This document shows, one piece after another, positions 22,101-32,095 of a stretch of DNA of 64,000 bases. The position numbers and the translations under genes were made by a program. Below the pieces are notes generated by a model, which worked only from the letters and a program-made list of their open reading frames with translations, did no database searches and was not told the origin of the DNA. Position 1 is the first letter of the stretch, and the number at the start of each line of letters is the position of its first letter. The stretch comes from Hymenolepis diminuta. Its lineage: Eukaryota > Platyhelminthes > Cestoda > Cyclophyllidea > Hymenolepididae. The stretch covers positions 2,545,685 to 2,609,684 of the forward strand of contig CAADRB010000004.1 of the NCBI GenBank assembly GCA_900708905.1, given 5' to 3'.

Positions 22101-25100
22101 TGGGAACAAAAGAGACACTGCAACGTAGCATACAATGACGATGATTTGGCGTTGATAATATATGGTAAATAATTTCAAACATGTATTGCCTTTACTGCGC
22201 GATGAAAATGTAATTTGAAAGTTACAGATAAGGTAATCTAATTAGGCACAAGAAGTTGCACTTTTAAACCAGCTGCAAATTACCTGACTGACATTTTGAC
22301 ATCGGTTAAAGCCCATCGATTTGGAAATCCACAGGATGATGGAAAGGTAACTCCCTTTAAAGGACTGCAGAACGTGCTAAGTTATTGACACACCATCGAG
22401 TACGAAAACCAGATATTCGAGTCCAAAAATAGTTAAGGATCATTACAAATGTCCACATTCAGATCAAAGTAAGGACCGCCAAGAAATTATATGGAAACCT
22501 CAAGGAAATGTATTCCCTAATGAAGTCTCGAATTGTTTAAGAAATTACAAGCTGATGTTTAAACACAATCTGGATTTCAAATAGGGCTTCATGTGATTAC
22601 AAGCCCTGAATTCAACGTCGTATTTAGAGGGGCAATGTAGGTAGCAACTAATAATTTCAAAATGTCTTCATATGGAAACACCACCTAGAGATCGTACGAG
22701 TGCAAGTTTTTAACACATATAAATACTCGTTTATGTGCTCAGAGGTTTTAATCAATAAACCGGAGTGGCTTTCCAGGTACATCCGAACTATTCTGCTAAA
22801 GCGAATGGTCTGACTTATTCCTTCAATATGTGGAGAACTGATGGACATAATTAAATAGTTTTGCAGACAAAACAACAATAAACCAAGGCGAAAATAGTAA
22901 TCACACATATTATATCAACTTCCAAACACTTTTCGGCCTATTAATATTTTTATTACCGAAAATATGCGCGATGCATTTCCAAATTTCATCCTTTAGCCAT
23001 AGGAACAGACGTGGAGGCAAAATTTTTGGCGAATCTTTGAGAAACCAAAACCATAAAATTTTAAATCGATTTGAAAAACCACGCCAAACTTATCCAAAAC
23101 ACAGTTTAAACCTGAGTACGATAATTAGTCATCTGAGAGATCTATAGTCGAGCTTTTCAACCAATCTGCAGGTAAAATCAATTAGCCTGGACGAGGAAGA
23201 ACGCGCGAAACCAAGGTCATTCACTCATAAAAAAAATATCTTAAATGTCTAAGTTAAGAAAACAAACTTTACAGGGTGAAAAAATCATCAAATTACACTA
23301 ACATTTCCCTTCACAAACATCGACTTTGAAAGCTCGCACTTCGATTACGCCCTTGTGCAAGAGCCTTAAATAATGACGGGTCTAGGTTAATAAATCTTCT
23401 CGCATATAGTAAATCACTCTTTTCGATGAACCAAGTAATAGGTAGTGACCGAAGATAGGGGAAAACTGCTACTTAATTCGTATTTTAGTATCGATCCGTG
23501 ATCTCAGTAGATGTGTCAACACTTCAAAACTTTATGAAGTAAATTACCCTTCTAGCAATCTTCTTGGGAGGTAAGAAATCATATTCTAGAGCTCTTCGTA
23601 TCAAGAAACCTGTATTCTGCCACTCTTGTTTTGACCAGTTTTAATAAGTTCCCAGTTTCACCCACACAAAGTGTTTGCTTGAATATAAACCATTGTAGTA
23701 ATTCAAGTTACCTAGAATTCCAATTCAGCCAGAGACTAAGAGGCAAAGCGATTACAACAACTCGTTATCAGCAGTCGCGAAGTCTTTTTTTTCATCAAGT
23801 TCTTTATCCAAGATACACTAAATGTTTTCAATTCCCCAGTTAGTTCATTGTTTGTAATCTCCCTTTAAATGAAGTCACGTATTTAGGACTAGCATCTAAA
23901 ACCACTTATTAACCACTTGTTTAACAATAGCAGACTTTTTTGTCTTCCAAAAGTTCCAAAAGTATCACGATCAAGAGAAGCTATTGCCATTTATAGTCCT
24001 CTAAGCTACACAAAAATGAGATTCATTTAACTAAAAGGAACAGAGGTATAAGTGATACTTCAAAGCTCATGAAGAGATATGTAAATCAGGAGTTTGGTGC
24101 ATAATAGTACAGCATTCAACAAATTGCATACGGGAAAAGGATTTTCAATATTCATTCTTTGGTTCTAATGATAGAAGGTAATGCTGTTGATTATTCAAAA
24201 ATTTCCGACATTCATCAATAAATTTCTACCCCGTGGCGACTGACTTTGCTGACGTGCATGCCACCATGAAATCATCGCTGCACAACAACTTTTAAGATAA
24301 TTTAATAAAACATAAATTGAGGACCTTATATTACAACAAAAAGGATGGGGAAATTACAAGGGAATACGAAACTTCTTCCCCATTTGACCAATTCTTATTT
24401 TAATAGGATCTGATGGTACAGGAATCTGACAAGTCAAAAGCTACAAGATCAATCCTCATCGATGAATATCTAGTGATGTGGATGACAGGCTGCACTGATT
24501 AATTCTGATCAAAAAGAGAAAGGAAGAATGCGAGGTTTTTTGTCAGATTAACTCAAATTTACACAATTTAAGGGCATTGAAAATTTTCACAGTGGGTTTG
24601 CGAAATTTCTTGTAGTATAAATTTAGCATGAGGTAGAACAAAATTAATAAGATAACGAAATAAGGCAAATTAATTTATTAGCCGCGCAGAGGTCTTGAGA
24701 CTAACCGATTTAATTCTACATTATGGGAGAGATCAATATTTTCAAACGAATCAAACTCCAGTAATCTCAAAACGTCTAAATCTGGATAACTTAAATTTTT
24801 AATAAGAAAAAGGACAATTAAATTAACATTTATAATACTGCTTGATTGATGAAGACCATTAACAATCTACATTCGAAATACTTAATGAGAAGCACGACAA
24901 AACCTGATGAGCAATCTTATTGAAAAAACTAACAATGACAAAAGAATGAAAAATGAACATGAGAAAGCCGCAAAGTCAATTCAGTTTTTTCTCCCTTACT
25001 ATTAATCTTAGACATTAAGGAGGCACGTTAGTTCATCCTATTTATAAATGTATAAGAAATTCATAAATAACCGAGCAAATACAAGCATATTGATTTTTAA

Positions 25101-25962
25101 AAAATAATAAAACGAGTTATCAAATACTCTACAGGAGCTTACGCGCTGAATTAAGTCTTCAATACGACTCTGGAATCCCCAGACTTTAAAATCACAGGTC
25201 ACTAATTTATAGGCGCACATAATAGGACAGTTGTGCTCTTTCTAAAAAACAAATAATAAAATAAATCATTAAACATACCTCCCACCACCGTCCCTTTTGT
25301 AAGGGTCCTCGATTCGTTTTTACGGAAACATACTGAGTGGGATCTTCGCCAGGTTTTGTGTCACCAGGAGCTGTAGGTTCAGAAATATCCACATAAACTA
25401 CTTTCCTTTTATCCAACAATTCCTGGGGAAGTCTGTGAGCCTAAATACGCATGAAAATTATCAATAACTTTATTCAAAATCTCACGTTTTCTAAGTGTAT
25501 ATCAGCAGAATGGAAGGTCTCGATTTTAATTCCGAATCTCTCTTGAAAATACTCATTCTAGAAAACAGGAAAATTAATTGTCTAAATTTAAATACACTCA
25601 AAATTGTTCGGCAATAAGGATATGCATTCCAAGCGAATTCATTAAATGTCATTAAGCTGGTAGGTAGAAGAGATGAGACAAAGCCAGGTAATTTATTAGC
25701 AACATGGTAAATTTTATGAGTATACTGTCCGATTTCATAACCCTCTAAAAGCGGTTCGTTTGGAGGAAATTTTTCCAAATCAAAAGGACAATTTTCGATT
25801 ACTTCTACACCGTCTCCACCGCCAGTTTGCTCTTTAGACGCTTTTGCAACGGCATATAATTGTGCGACTTGATATTCTTCAACAGTTAAAGGTAATATAA
25901 CCCGACTATAAAGAATAATATTAGCTGTTGAAAGCGTTGACTTACAATTCGTATATTAGCAT
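19025..25962 (-). CDS. Phosphatidylinositol transfer protein, class I
   Basis: Six minus-strand exons: 25962-25946, 25905-25596, 25557-25486, 25440-25279, 25241-25143 and 19162-19040 (reading on to TAA at 19027-19025). All junctions are GT-AG and in frame. The product starts MLIYEFRVILPLTVEEYQ and is 261 residues, or 265 if the last exon is read through to TAA; human PITP alpha is about 270. Family marks: TGGGDGVEV (33-41), GQYTHKIYH with inositol-phosphate-contacting Thr68 and Lys70, AWNAYPYCRT (97-106) with Asn99 and Cys104, SVKTNRGPL, MCAYKLVT, then FCWTDEWYGMTMDDIR. AYPYCRT and overall length indicate the alpha/beta class, which moves phosphatidylinositol and phosphatidylcholine between membranes in the cytosol. 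Odd points: about nine extra residues before GQYTHK, and Val207-Trp208 where vertebrates have Trp-Trp. Four introns are 37-45 bp; the fifth is about 6.0 kb and holds SINE and other repeats. Confidence 0.93.
19352..19480 (-). repeat. tRNA-derived SINE copy
   Basis: The minus strand reads GGTGGTGCAGTGGTCAACGT, then CATCTGTCAAGTCAGAGGTC, CTCACCGGTGCACATT and the tail CACTGATTAATTCTGGCTAA. This is one of the clearest family members. Located in the long PITP intron, about 190 bp from the last exon, in the gene's sense orientation. Confidence 0.68.
20690..20745 (-). repeat. Possible degenerate tRNA-like repeat
   Basis: The minus strand has GCTGGCTCAGCGGTTATAGG, a good A-box-like sequence, and a weak GTTCTCATGAG B-box-like sequence about 40 bases on. 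It could be a distant SINE copy. It is not a plausible intact tRNA gene. Confidence 0.25.
20880..21204 (-). repeat. Dispersed repeat family R3, long copy
   Basis: Shares ordered blocks (CAGATTAGGAGGACTGCACA and following) with 35400-35560 and 10250-10312. The minus strand is open for 109 codons with hydrophobic runs (IIQLICGCAVLLICKWLIG). The related copies do not conserve that frame, so the open frame is probably incidental. It lies in the long PITP intron. Confidence 0.4.
21286..21394. repeat. Palindromes
   Basis: A perfect 12 bp palindrome, CCACTTAAGTGG, lies at 21286-21297. An 11 bp inverted repeat with a 2 bp centre (AGTACTTGAAG / CTTCAAGTACT) lies at 21371-21394. Between them, ACTTGAGG-like blocks recur. 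Confidence 0.7.
22381..22584 (+). CDS. Repeat-associated open frame R2, copy 1
   Basis: Sixty-seven codons open from after TAA (22378) to TAG (22582), without an internal start near the beginning. The product includes SSPKIVKDHYKCPHSDQ and EVSNCLRNYKLMF. Its 3' half is homologous at DNA level, and in the same frame, to 42330-42440, which encodes a block with RVQSCLRNYGQ. It lies in the PITP long intron, on the opposite strand. It may be an exon of a duplicated gene or a mobile-element relic. No family is recognised. Confidence 0.3.
   Translation, partial: VIDTPSSTKTRYSSPKIVKDHYKCPHSDQSKDRQEIIWKPQGNVFPNEVSNCLRNYKLMFKHNLDFK
25143..25241 (-). CDS. PITP exon 5
   Basis: Thirty-three codons, KEHNCPIMCAYKLVT through IEDLIQR. 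Acceptor TTTTTTAG, donor GTAAGC. Holds the membrane-docking loop FKVWGFQ, in which the first Trp of the vertebrate WW pair is Val. Confidence 0.92.
25279..25440 (-). CDS. PITP exon 4
   Basis: Fifty-four codons from AHRLPQELLDKRKVVYVDI to GPLQKGRWWE. Acceptor ATTTAG, donor GTATGT. Contains SVKTNRGPL; the family usually has TGRGPL, so Gly is replaced by Asn. Confidence 0.92.
25486..25557 (-). CDS. PITP exon 3
   Basis: Twenty-four codons, NEYFQERF through ADIHLEN, matching the NEY...KIETW segment of class I PITPs. Acceptor TTCTAG, donor GTGAGA. Confidence 0.92.
25596..25905 (-). CDS. PITP exon 2
   Basis: Acceptor TTTATAG, donor GTATTT at 25595. Encodes residues 6-109, including TGGGDGVEV, the family-unusual insert with EKFPPNEPLLEGYE, GQYTHKIYH and AWNAYPYCRT. 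Introns on both sides are 40 and 38 bp. Confidence 0.93.
25946..25962 (-). CDS. PITP exon 1 (start codon)
   Basis: A 17 nt coding part, ATG then LIYE plus two bases. Donor GTAAGT at 25945. It joins T at 25905 to give Phe6. The match of MLIYEFRVILP to the family N terminus fixes this start. Confidence 0.88.
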
Positions 25963-28111
25963 TATGTTACAAGCAGATAAAGGAAAATTAATCTACGCCT
26001 CCAATCGAATCTGAGTCTATAACCTTGAACTAATTATTTTGCTAACAAATTTAGTTGATTCAGTTAATGAAGACATCTACTATAAAAGCTCCAAGAACAA
26101 AAAATCTTATAATTTTTACATTTTATTTGAATTTTTTAAATATAGCCATTAAGTACGACAAGATTTCCCACTCCTGCATTTTGTACAAACATTTTATTTC
26201 ATATACATCATCGTCTAATGGATTGAATACTCAATTCCTTATGAAATAACAACGAATTATTGTAATTCTATTTTTGATTTACTTAGTTATGATTCCTGTT
26301 TTCTTGTTGATTGCTACAGAAGTTAACTGCCTCTTAAGCAAAAAATCCCAATGCGAAATAATAAATTTTTGCTCCTGTAAAGTTCTTCTTCAAACTTGTA
26401 TCATTGTAAGTATTATGAAAAGGACTCATGTTGAGTGAGCTCCGTTGAACTCTGTTATGTTAGAGTAGTTTAATCTAATCTTTCTATCACGGCCATTAGG
26501 AGAAAAAATGATACGGTAACCATGCAGAATAATCATGAAATTTCGGCTTTGGAATGCTAGAGATTTGACTATTTCCATGACTTTAAGTATATACAAGCTG
26601 AGTCAAAAACTTGGATTATAAAAGTATAAAATGAAAATGAATTCAGTGATAAAATTCTGTGAATCAGGGGGAGAAAACAAATACATAATTTTAAAATTCA
26701 ATTATGACTCTATGTATAAAGTAGTAATGGAATTCAATCTTGCCCGCTTAAAATTTCAAGGTCGAATTCCACACGTACTCCAATTACCATGAATGTGGAG
26801 GAGGGACGACGATCGAGAGTCTTAGGAATGTACTTTTAGCCCCCTTTGCAAATGAATGCGACCGCTATTAATAAACCCGCGAACTTTTGCACCAAACTGT
26901 ACACTCTGCCCCACCTGATTATTCATTCAATACCGCTGTTACACCTCGTGACACAAACACGCGCGAAAATCAAGTGAGTCTACGCACTGCCACCGCTGCC
27001 AAAAATTTGGCTGAATTGTCACTCACTCTTTCCCTCAACACACGCGTCCTTTGCCTCACATACTTCATCCGCATCTCGTTTTCTATGTACGTCTTTTATG
27101 CTCCCCGTAAACTATAAAGCTGACAAAACGGGTATTTATTAGACATGTGAGACCTTGTGAGGGGTAGCCAAAATAACAAGATGGAATGGATTCGAATAAT
27201 TAGCATTTTAAGAGGTGGTATTTATCATTTATTACGACTAAATCATCTGAGTTTGAAGGCAGACTAACTAATATCCATGCTTAAACTGTGCGCTAAGTTT
27301 TAACATTTCTGATTATTCTTATACTTAAAAAATCTATGAATACTCAATTGGAGATGAAAGCATAACTTTCTAAAGGTATATCGATTATGAAATTGTCGTT
27401 CAAGACTGCCATCCATCTTATTGCCTTAATTTGAAGTTTATTTAGTAATAGATTGATTTCGGAAAGTATGTTTATTTCAGAATAGTATTAATAATTTAGA
27501 CGCCTTCCTATTTCATACGTGTATATTTGAAAATTCCTTTTTTTCGGTAACCGCTTTAAAAAATTATGTTGGTCAAAACAGTTAATTTTATTTTCACTAA
27601 TTACAGATGAAAGGTTTTAATCTGGTATCAAATAACTGTTTTTTCCCTTCTTTAATCTACTTGTCAGTCATTTATGAACATCGAATCAATTGGCTGTCGA
27701 AAAGAAACAAATTGATTTGTGTTTGAGTTCAAGCTTTCTTTGTAGAAATTTGGAAACCAGATACTGAAGCTTAGACTTTGAAATCCCCCATCCTGCCACA
27801 ATGAACTCAGGTTATTAACTAAACAATAAATAAATCTATGAATTTAAAAACGAACGTATTAAGACTTTTTTATTCATTGAATTCTCATTTCGTTTTGTCT
27901 GTTCCTTTTCATTATCTTACTATTTCGTACAATTGAAGAATATAGTTTCGCCTTATTAAGAGATAATATTTACATTGTTCAGGTCAATATAGATCCGGCA
28001 GTTAGATGACCAACTAACTCTAATGAAAAACTTTGTTGTTTTCTTAAGTTTATGAAAACGTCATTCATTCCTTCCAGACTATACATTTTGAAAGCGTTGA
28101 AAGTGACTTAT
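25963..28111. other. Upstream region of the PITP gene
   Basis: No coding gene is supported. A segment at about 26880-27115 is richer in GC and CpG (CACGCGCGAAAATC, ACACGCGTCC) than its surroundings and could hold the PITP promoter or 5' UTR, since the gene runs leftward from 25962. No TATA or initiator is claimed. The rest is AT-rich. Confidence 0.35.
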
Positions 28112-28185
28112 CTATTGTCTTGGGTACAGTGGTCGGCGTGTTCGTCTGAGATGTCTGAGATTACGAGGCCAATGCATTTCCAGTT
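28112..28185 (+). repeat. tRNA-derived SINE copy (degenerate)
   Basis: TACAGTGGTCGGCGTGTTCG, then TCTGAGATGTCTGAGATTAC, matches the A-box and spacer of the family. The B box is lost. Confidence 0.5.
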
Positions 28186-28846
28186 ACATATCCAATGAAG
28201 TAGATGGCCAACCGCACATTAATGCTGGCCAATAACAGGAGTGTAGAAAGCAAGCTTTTCATTAGAACCTCTACACATTATCTTAGTCAACCCAAGTTAA
28301 GTGCTGATAAAATAGATGCTGAAAGCTCTCCTAAGCACCATACAAGTAACATTACATTAATGGACAAATTTCTTCATCCGTATTTTTTATTAATAGCTGA
28401 AAAGAACGAATCTATTCCCACGAAATACGCTCACTATTAATCATATACATGTATGGGTTGGGATTTAAATATATTTCTTTGTTTATGCTAATTGGTGAGA
28501 TTCATATATCCGCCGCCCACGCGAATAATTGGCGACTCATAGAAAGATCGACTGCATAGCGGGTCATTCATCACCATTTTAGAACTCTCGGCATTTTGTT
28601 GACGCCTTTTCTTTGATGATTAATGCAGTCTATGTCAAACTGCAACACACCGTCTCACGGTATGAGATAATTAATTAGGCAAGAAATCGAAAGGTTGGAA
28701 AGTGAACTCCGGTCCTTCTCCATCGAGTCTTATCATTTACTATCTCAGTGGCTATTATCATTTCTCTACGTGCTTGAAATTATCAATTACAGTACTTATT
28801 AAACATATAAGTTGAACAGAGCGATTCAAGGCAGCTAATAAGCCAT

Positions 28847-29043
28847 TTATTGAAGAGGAGAAGAAGAGTGAACTGCGTATATTTCGATCTTAAAAAGGCA
28901 AGGCTTCTCTTGAAACTGGATAGTCATTGGTGTCTGCATTAAAATAATCCTTTTGGTTGAAACTGTTGGTTTCACTCCGGTTTCCGGAACGAATTCGAAA
29001 GAGTCGTCCATTTGTAAGTGTTTGTTTAAATGATATTCCACTT
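28847..29043 (-). CDS. Possible terminal exon
   Basis: On the minus strand, ATTTTAAG at 29044-29051 could be an acceptor. The frame is then open for 64 codons to TAA at 28847. Part of the product is QMDDSFEFVPETGVKPTVST, which looks protein-like. AATAAA overlaps the stop. No family is recognised and no upstream exon was found. Confidence 0.22.
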
Positions 29044-31067
29044 AAAATAATAAAATAATAATGATGTTTTTGAAATCTTCTTGATTTGGATGTTTCAGAA
29101 TTTTAAGTTCAGTTTGTGGCTTTGAATGCGTGGAAAATTGTACAGGTCAGCGCTATTTCAAAATGAAAGTTTATGTCCAAATCATTCTTTCTTTATAAAC
29201 CCGCCTTCACAAATCGGTTTAGATTACTGTGTAGTAGAATGCAGCATAAGATATAATTAGAGTAGTTTCACATTTTCACAATTAGAACCGTAAGTTGGTA
29301 TAATGCGAGATATACAGTTTACAATTGTCATCTTCCTTTCCAGCATTCACTCTAACCTATTTCCTTGTGTTTTCTCCCATAAAACTTTCCCTTCATATTG
29401 AAATGATCAATTCAGTCTGTTTTCCATTACAAAGCTAAATAAGATCCTTTTTGCTAATCATTCTATGCATGTTAAATGAAAAAAAATTGCGGTTTTCTTT
29501 TGCTTAATATATTGAAAATATCCTTATATGAACGGCAAATTAGTATAACGCGTATATCCAGTAAATAGAATTAATAACTGTTTGTGTTAACAAGGATCAA
29601 CAAAGAAGAGGCTTTAGTGAATCTTACTTCTTCTCCAAACGATTTTAAGAGAACAGTCCCCTTTGATAGACGTGGGAATATTTATCATTAATATTTCATA
29701 TATCAGCCATCTTTAAAAGCGATACAAGAATAAGTGACTTATAAAAGGAAAGCAACTTGACTTCATTGAACCTGAAAACTTGATGTATAAGAAATAGTAA
29801 GTCTCTTTTTGTATTCGGAAACCGATGTAATATGTAAATATGCAAAAGTAGAAATGTGAATAACAGATCCTGAAGATGTTTTTGGACAGAAAATCTGTGT
29901 TTATTGTAAATATTAGCTGGAAATAATACAGAAGCCTTAATTCCTTGGTGCATTAGCTTTTGGTATTTTTCCACTTCTATAACTTTTTAACAAATTAATA
30001 TAAGGTTGTATCTAAATATCCAGTGACTTAAACCATTTGAGTAATACATATAATTTCATTTTAATTACCATCGTCAAATTGCTACCTCACGTGACTCTGT
30101 GGGACAGTTTTCCATGGCCTTGAAGTCGAACTATTAAACCAAGTGCAATTGAAGTGAGATGAGGGTTCGCGCGGTTCAAACATCAAAGGGAACACTCGAG
30201 TGCTGTAAGGAGAGCACTTAAATCCTGATAATAATGCGTGAGGACGAGAGTTAGTTCTTGTTTAAGTACACTGGAATGAAAGTGGTACGTGTACTGCAAG
30301 TAGTGAGGGTAGAGGATGGCGATTATAAAATACAAGTGTTTTTCACTCCCCGTTAAATTTTTTAAAGTTTGAACTACTGTAGACACATTAAGTCAGACTC
30401 TTGGCGGTGTGAGAGAAAGGCGAGGGAGAGGAACGATATAAGATAAAAGTACAACTGAAGGTGCATTTGTAGTCTATAAACCCATGTGTCTACTTGTTAC
30501 ACACACGGGGGAATTGCAATAATTCTTCCACGGCTGAATAAGTGTCGATAGTCACGTATTTGTCTGTCTGTTTCATTAAGCGACAACAACTCAGTGCAAG
30601 TCCGCTGAGAAATGTCTAAAGGAGAATGTAGATCTTGATTTCTACAGAAGGGACTGAAAATTTTCATTACAAGTTGAAATTTCATCAACGATGACCAAGT
30701 TTCAACATTGTTAGCAGAAGCACAAGAATTTCACTGGAGAAAATTTAGTATCTGGATGGCTGAATGTGAGAGAGCCAATTGTTAAAATTGCTCAAGTAGT
30801 AATTGTTTCGTGGATATGAATTAGAGTATGGTTTACAATCTTTTAATAATTATCGACAACATTATAAAAATTTTTCTCCCTTTGAAAACATCTGAATACG
30901 GGAAATAGTAACTTATTAAAATAAGGATTAAGAGGGGGCTATTAATAAAGTCAGGATGGTAAAAAGACTTACCTTACGCTAGTTCACTTTGAGTAAACAC
31001 AGCTCAGTGAGCTCTGTTAAGTAAAATGTTTCAACTGATTTCCAAGCTGTAACTACCCATTCTTTAA

Positions 31068-31319
31068 ACTTGTGAAACTTCAAATATTAACCTTCTTCTG
31101 ACATCATACAGCTTAGAGCTGAATCGTGAAATATGTGACTATGAAGCTGCAAGAGAATTCAAATTTCCGTTCATGGAAATCATTGCAGTTGTCTCCAATT
31201 ACCTTGATAATGATTCTTCAATTGAAATGAATTTCTCGTCAATCCTGAAAATGTTGAGAACTAAGATGTGTAAAATACAACTTGAGCTCCAGAAATATCC
31301 TTACCATTCGAGAAAGTAA
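31068..31319 (+). CDS. Diverged paralogous open frame R1, copy 1
   Basis: Eighty-three open codons between TAA (31065) and TAA (31317). It aligns base by base with 54559-54815. Both encode, in the same frame, an LEL-x-R-x-ICD block and, about 45 residues later, SIEM-x-FS-x-I-x-K-x-LR. The conserved frame and conserved residues suggest former or present coding use. The helical, charged composition suggests a coiled coil. No family is recognised. Copy 1 has lost the AG that copy 2 has just upstream. Confidence 0.35.
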   Translation, partial: TCETSNINLLLTSYSLELNREICDYEAAREFKFPFMEIIAVVSNYLDNDSSIEMNFSSILKMLRTKMCKIQLELQKYPYHSRK

Positions 31320-31729
31320 TCTTCATATTTAAGGGGAGATGTGAATCTCTAATGACTTCAGATACTCAAAAAAATACTAATTACTCGAAATGAATTCATT
31401 TTTCTGGATTGGGAAATGAAAGGACATAAAAAGGTTTAAAGTTTAGATTTTTTCCAATTGATCTCTTTGTAAATACTTTCTGAATATTTCCACGAAAAAT
31501 CTGTGCTCTTAGATGATAATCCCCCTTTTAGCTCATGTGAGTAAAACAGGGGTGGAATATTCTCCATTGGAAAGGAAGTTCCACGATTTATCACTGCTTT
31601 ATTTTAGCTATAACTTTGCTAATTAAATTAGCTCCTTAGTTATTATAATAACAAACGATGAAATAATGCTTATTTTGTAAATTTAATAGCGAATTTTCTC
31701 TCGCATGTATAATAGAAAGTGTAAACGCG

Positions 31730-32095
31730 GTGAAGAGGCTCTCTGGCTTAAAGTGCGAACACTTTCTTAATCAGCGTTCGGGACAAACACAGGATAGCTG
31801 CCTTCTGACAGCATTTAGGCACTGGCGCCTCTCTCGGGTTCAACTTTATGCATTTTCCCCTACTCACCATATCCTCTTCCTTGTCCCGTTTCCATTTAAG
31901 TGCCACCTTCCAGCCTACACAAAAAGGTTAGCGACATTTCATCTCCCATGGGATTTCACTTTGGGGGAATTTGGAAAGAGTGGGAGGAATGGAAAGATGG
32001 AAGGTTTTTCAGACGGGAAAACCTTCCTTCCTACTCCTATCAGGAATTATGATTTTGAACGCATATCTCCCGACCTCCCCTCTACAAAAGGGTAA
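31730..32095 (+). other. Longest unassigned open frame, probably not a gene
   Basis: One hundred and twenty-one codons from a GTG. The composition (many Leu, Phe, Pro, His) is not characteristic of a domain, no splice sites suit it, and no homologue is recognised. The segment is somewhat richer in GC than its neighbours. A 10 bp perfect hairpin lies inside it at 31999-32027. Confidence 0.15.
31999..32027. repeat. Perfect 10 bp hairpin
   Basis: GGAAGGTTTT, a nine-base loop, then AAAACCTTCC. No function is assigned. Confidence 0.75.

Noticed and set aside
23030..23100. PITP C-terminal exon (LDKFGVVF on the minus strand)
   Set aside because: A superficial match only; the true exon with FCWTDEWYGMTMDDIR was found at 19162-19040.
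31730..32095. 121-codon open frame as a gene
   Set aside because: Starts with GTG, has no splice context, composition is not domain-like, and no homologue is recognised.
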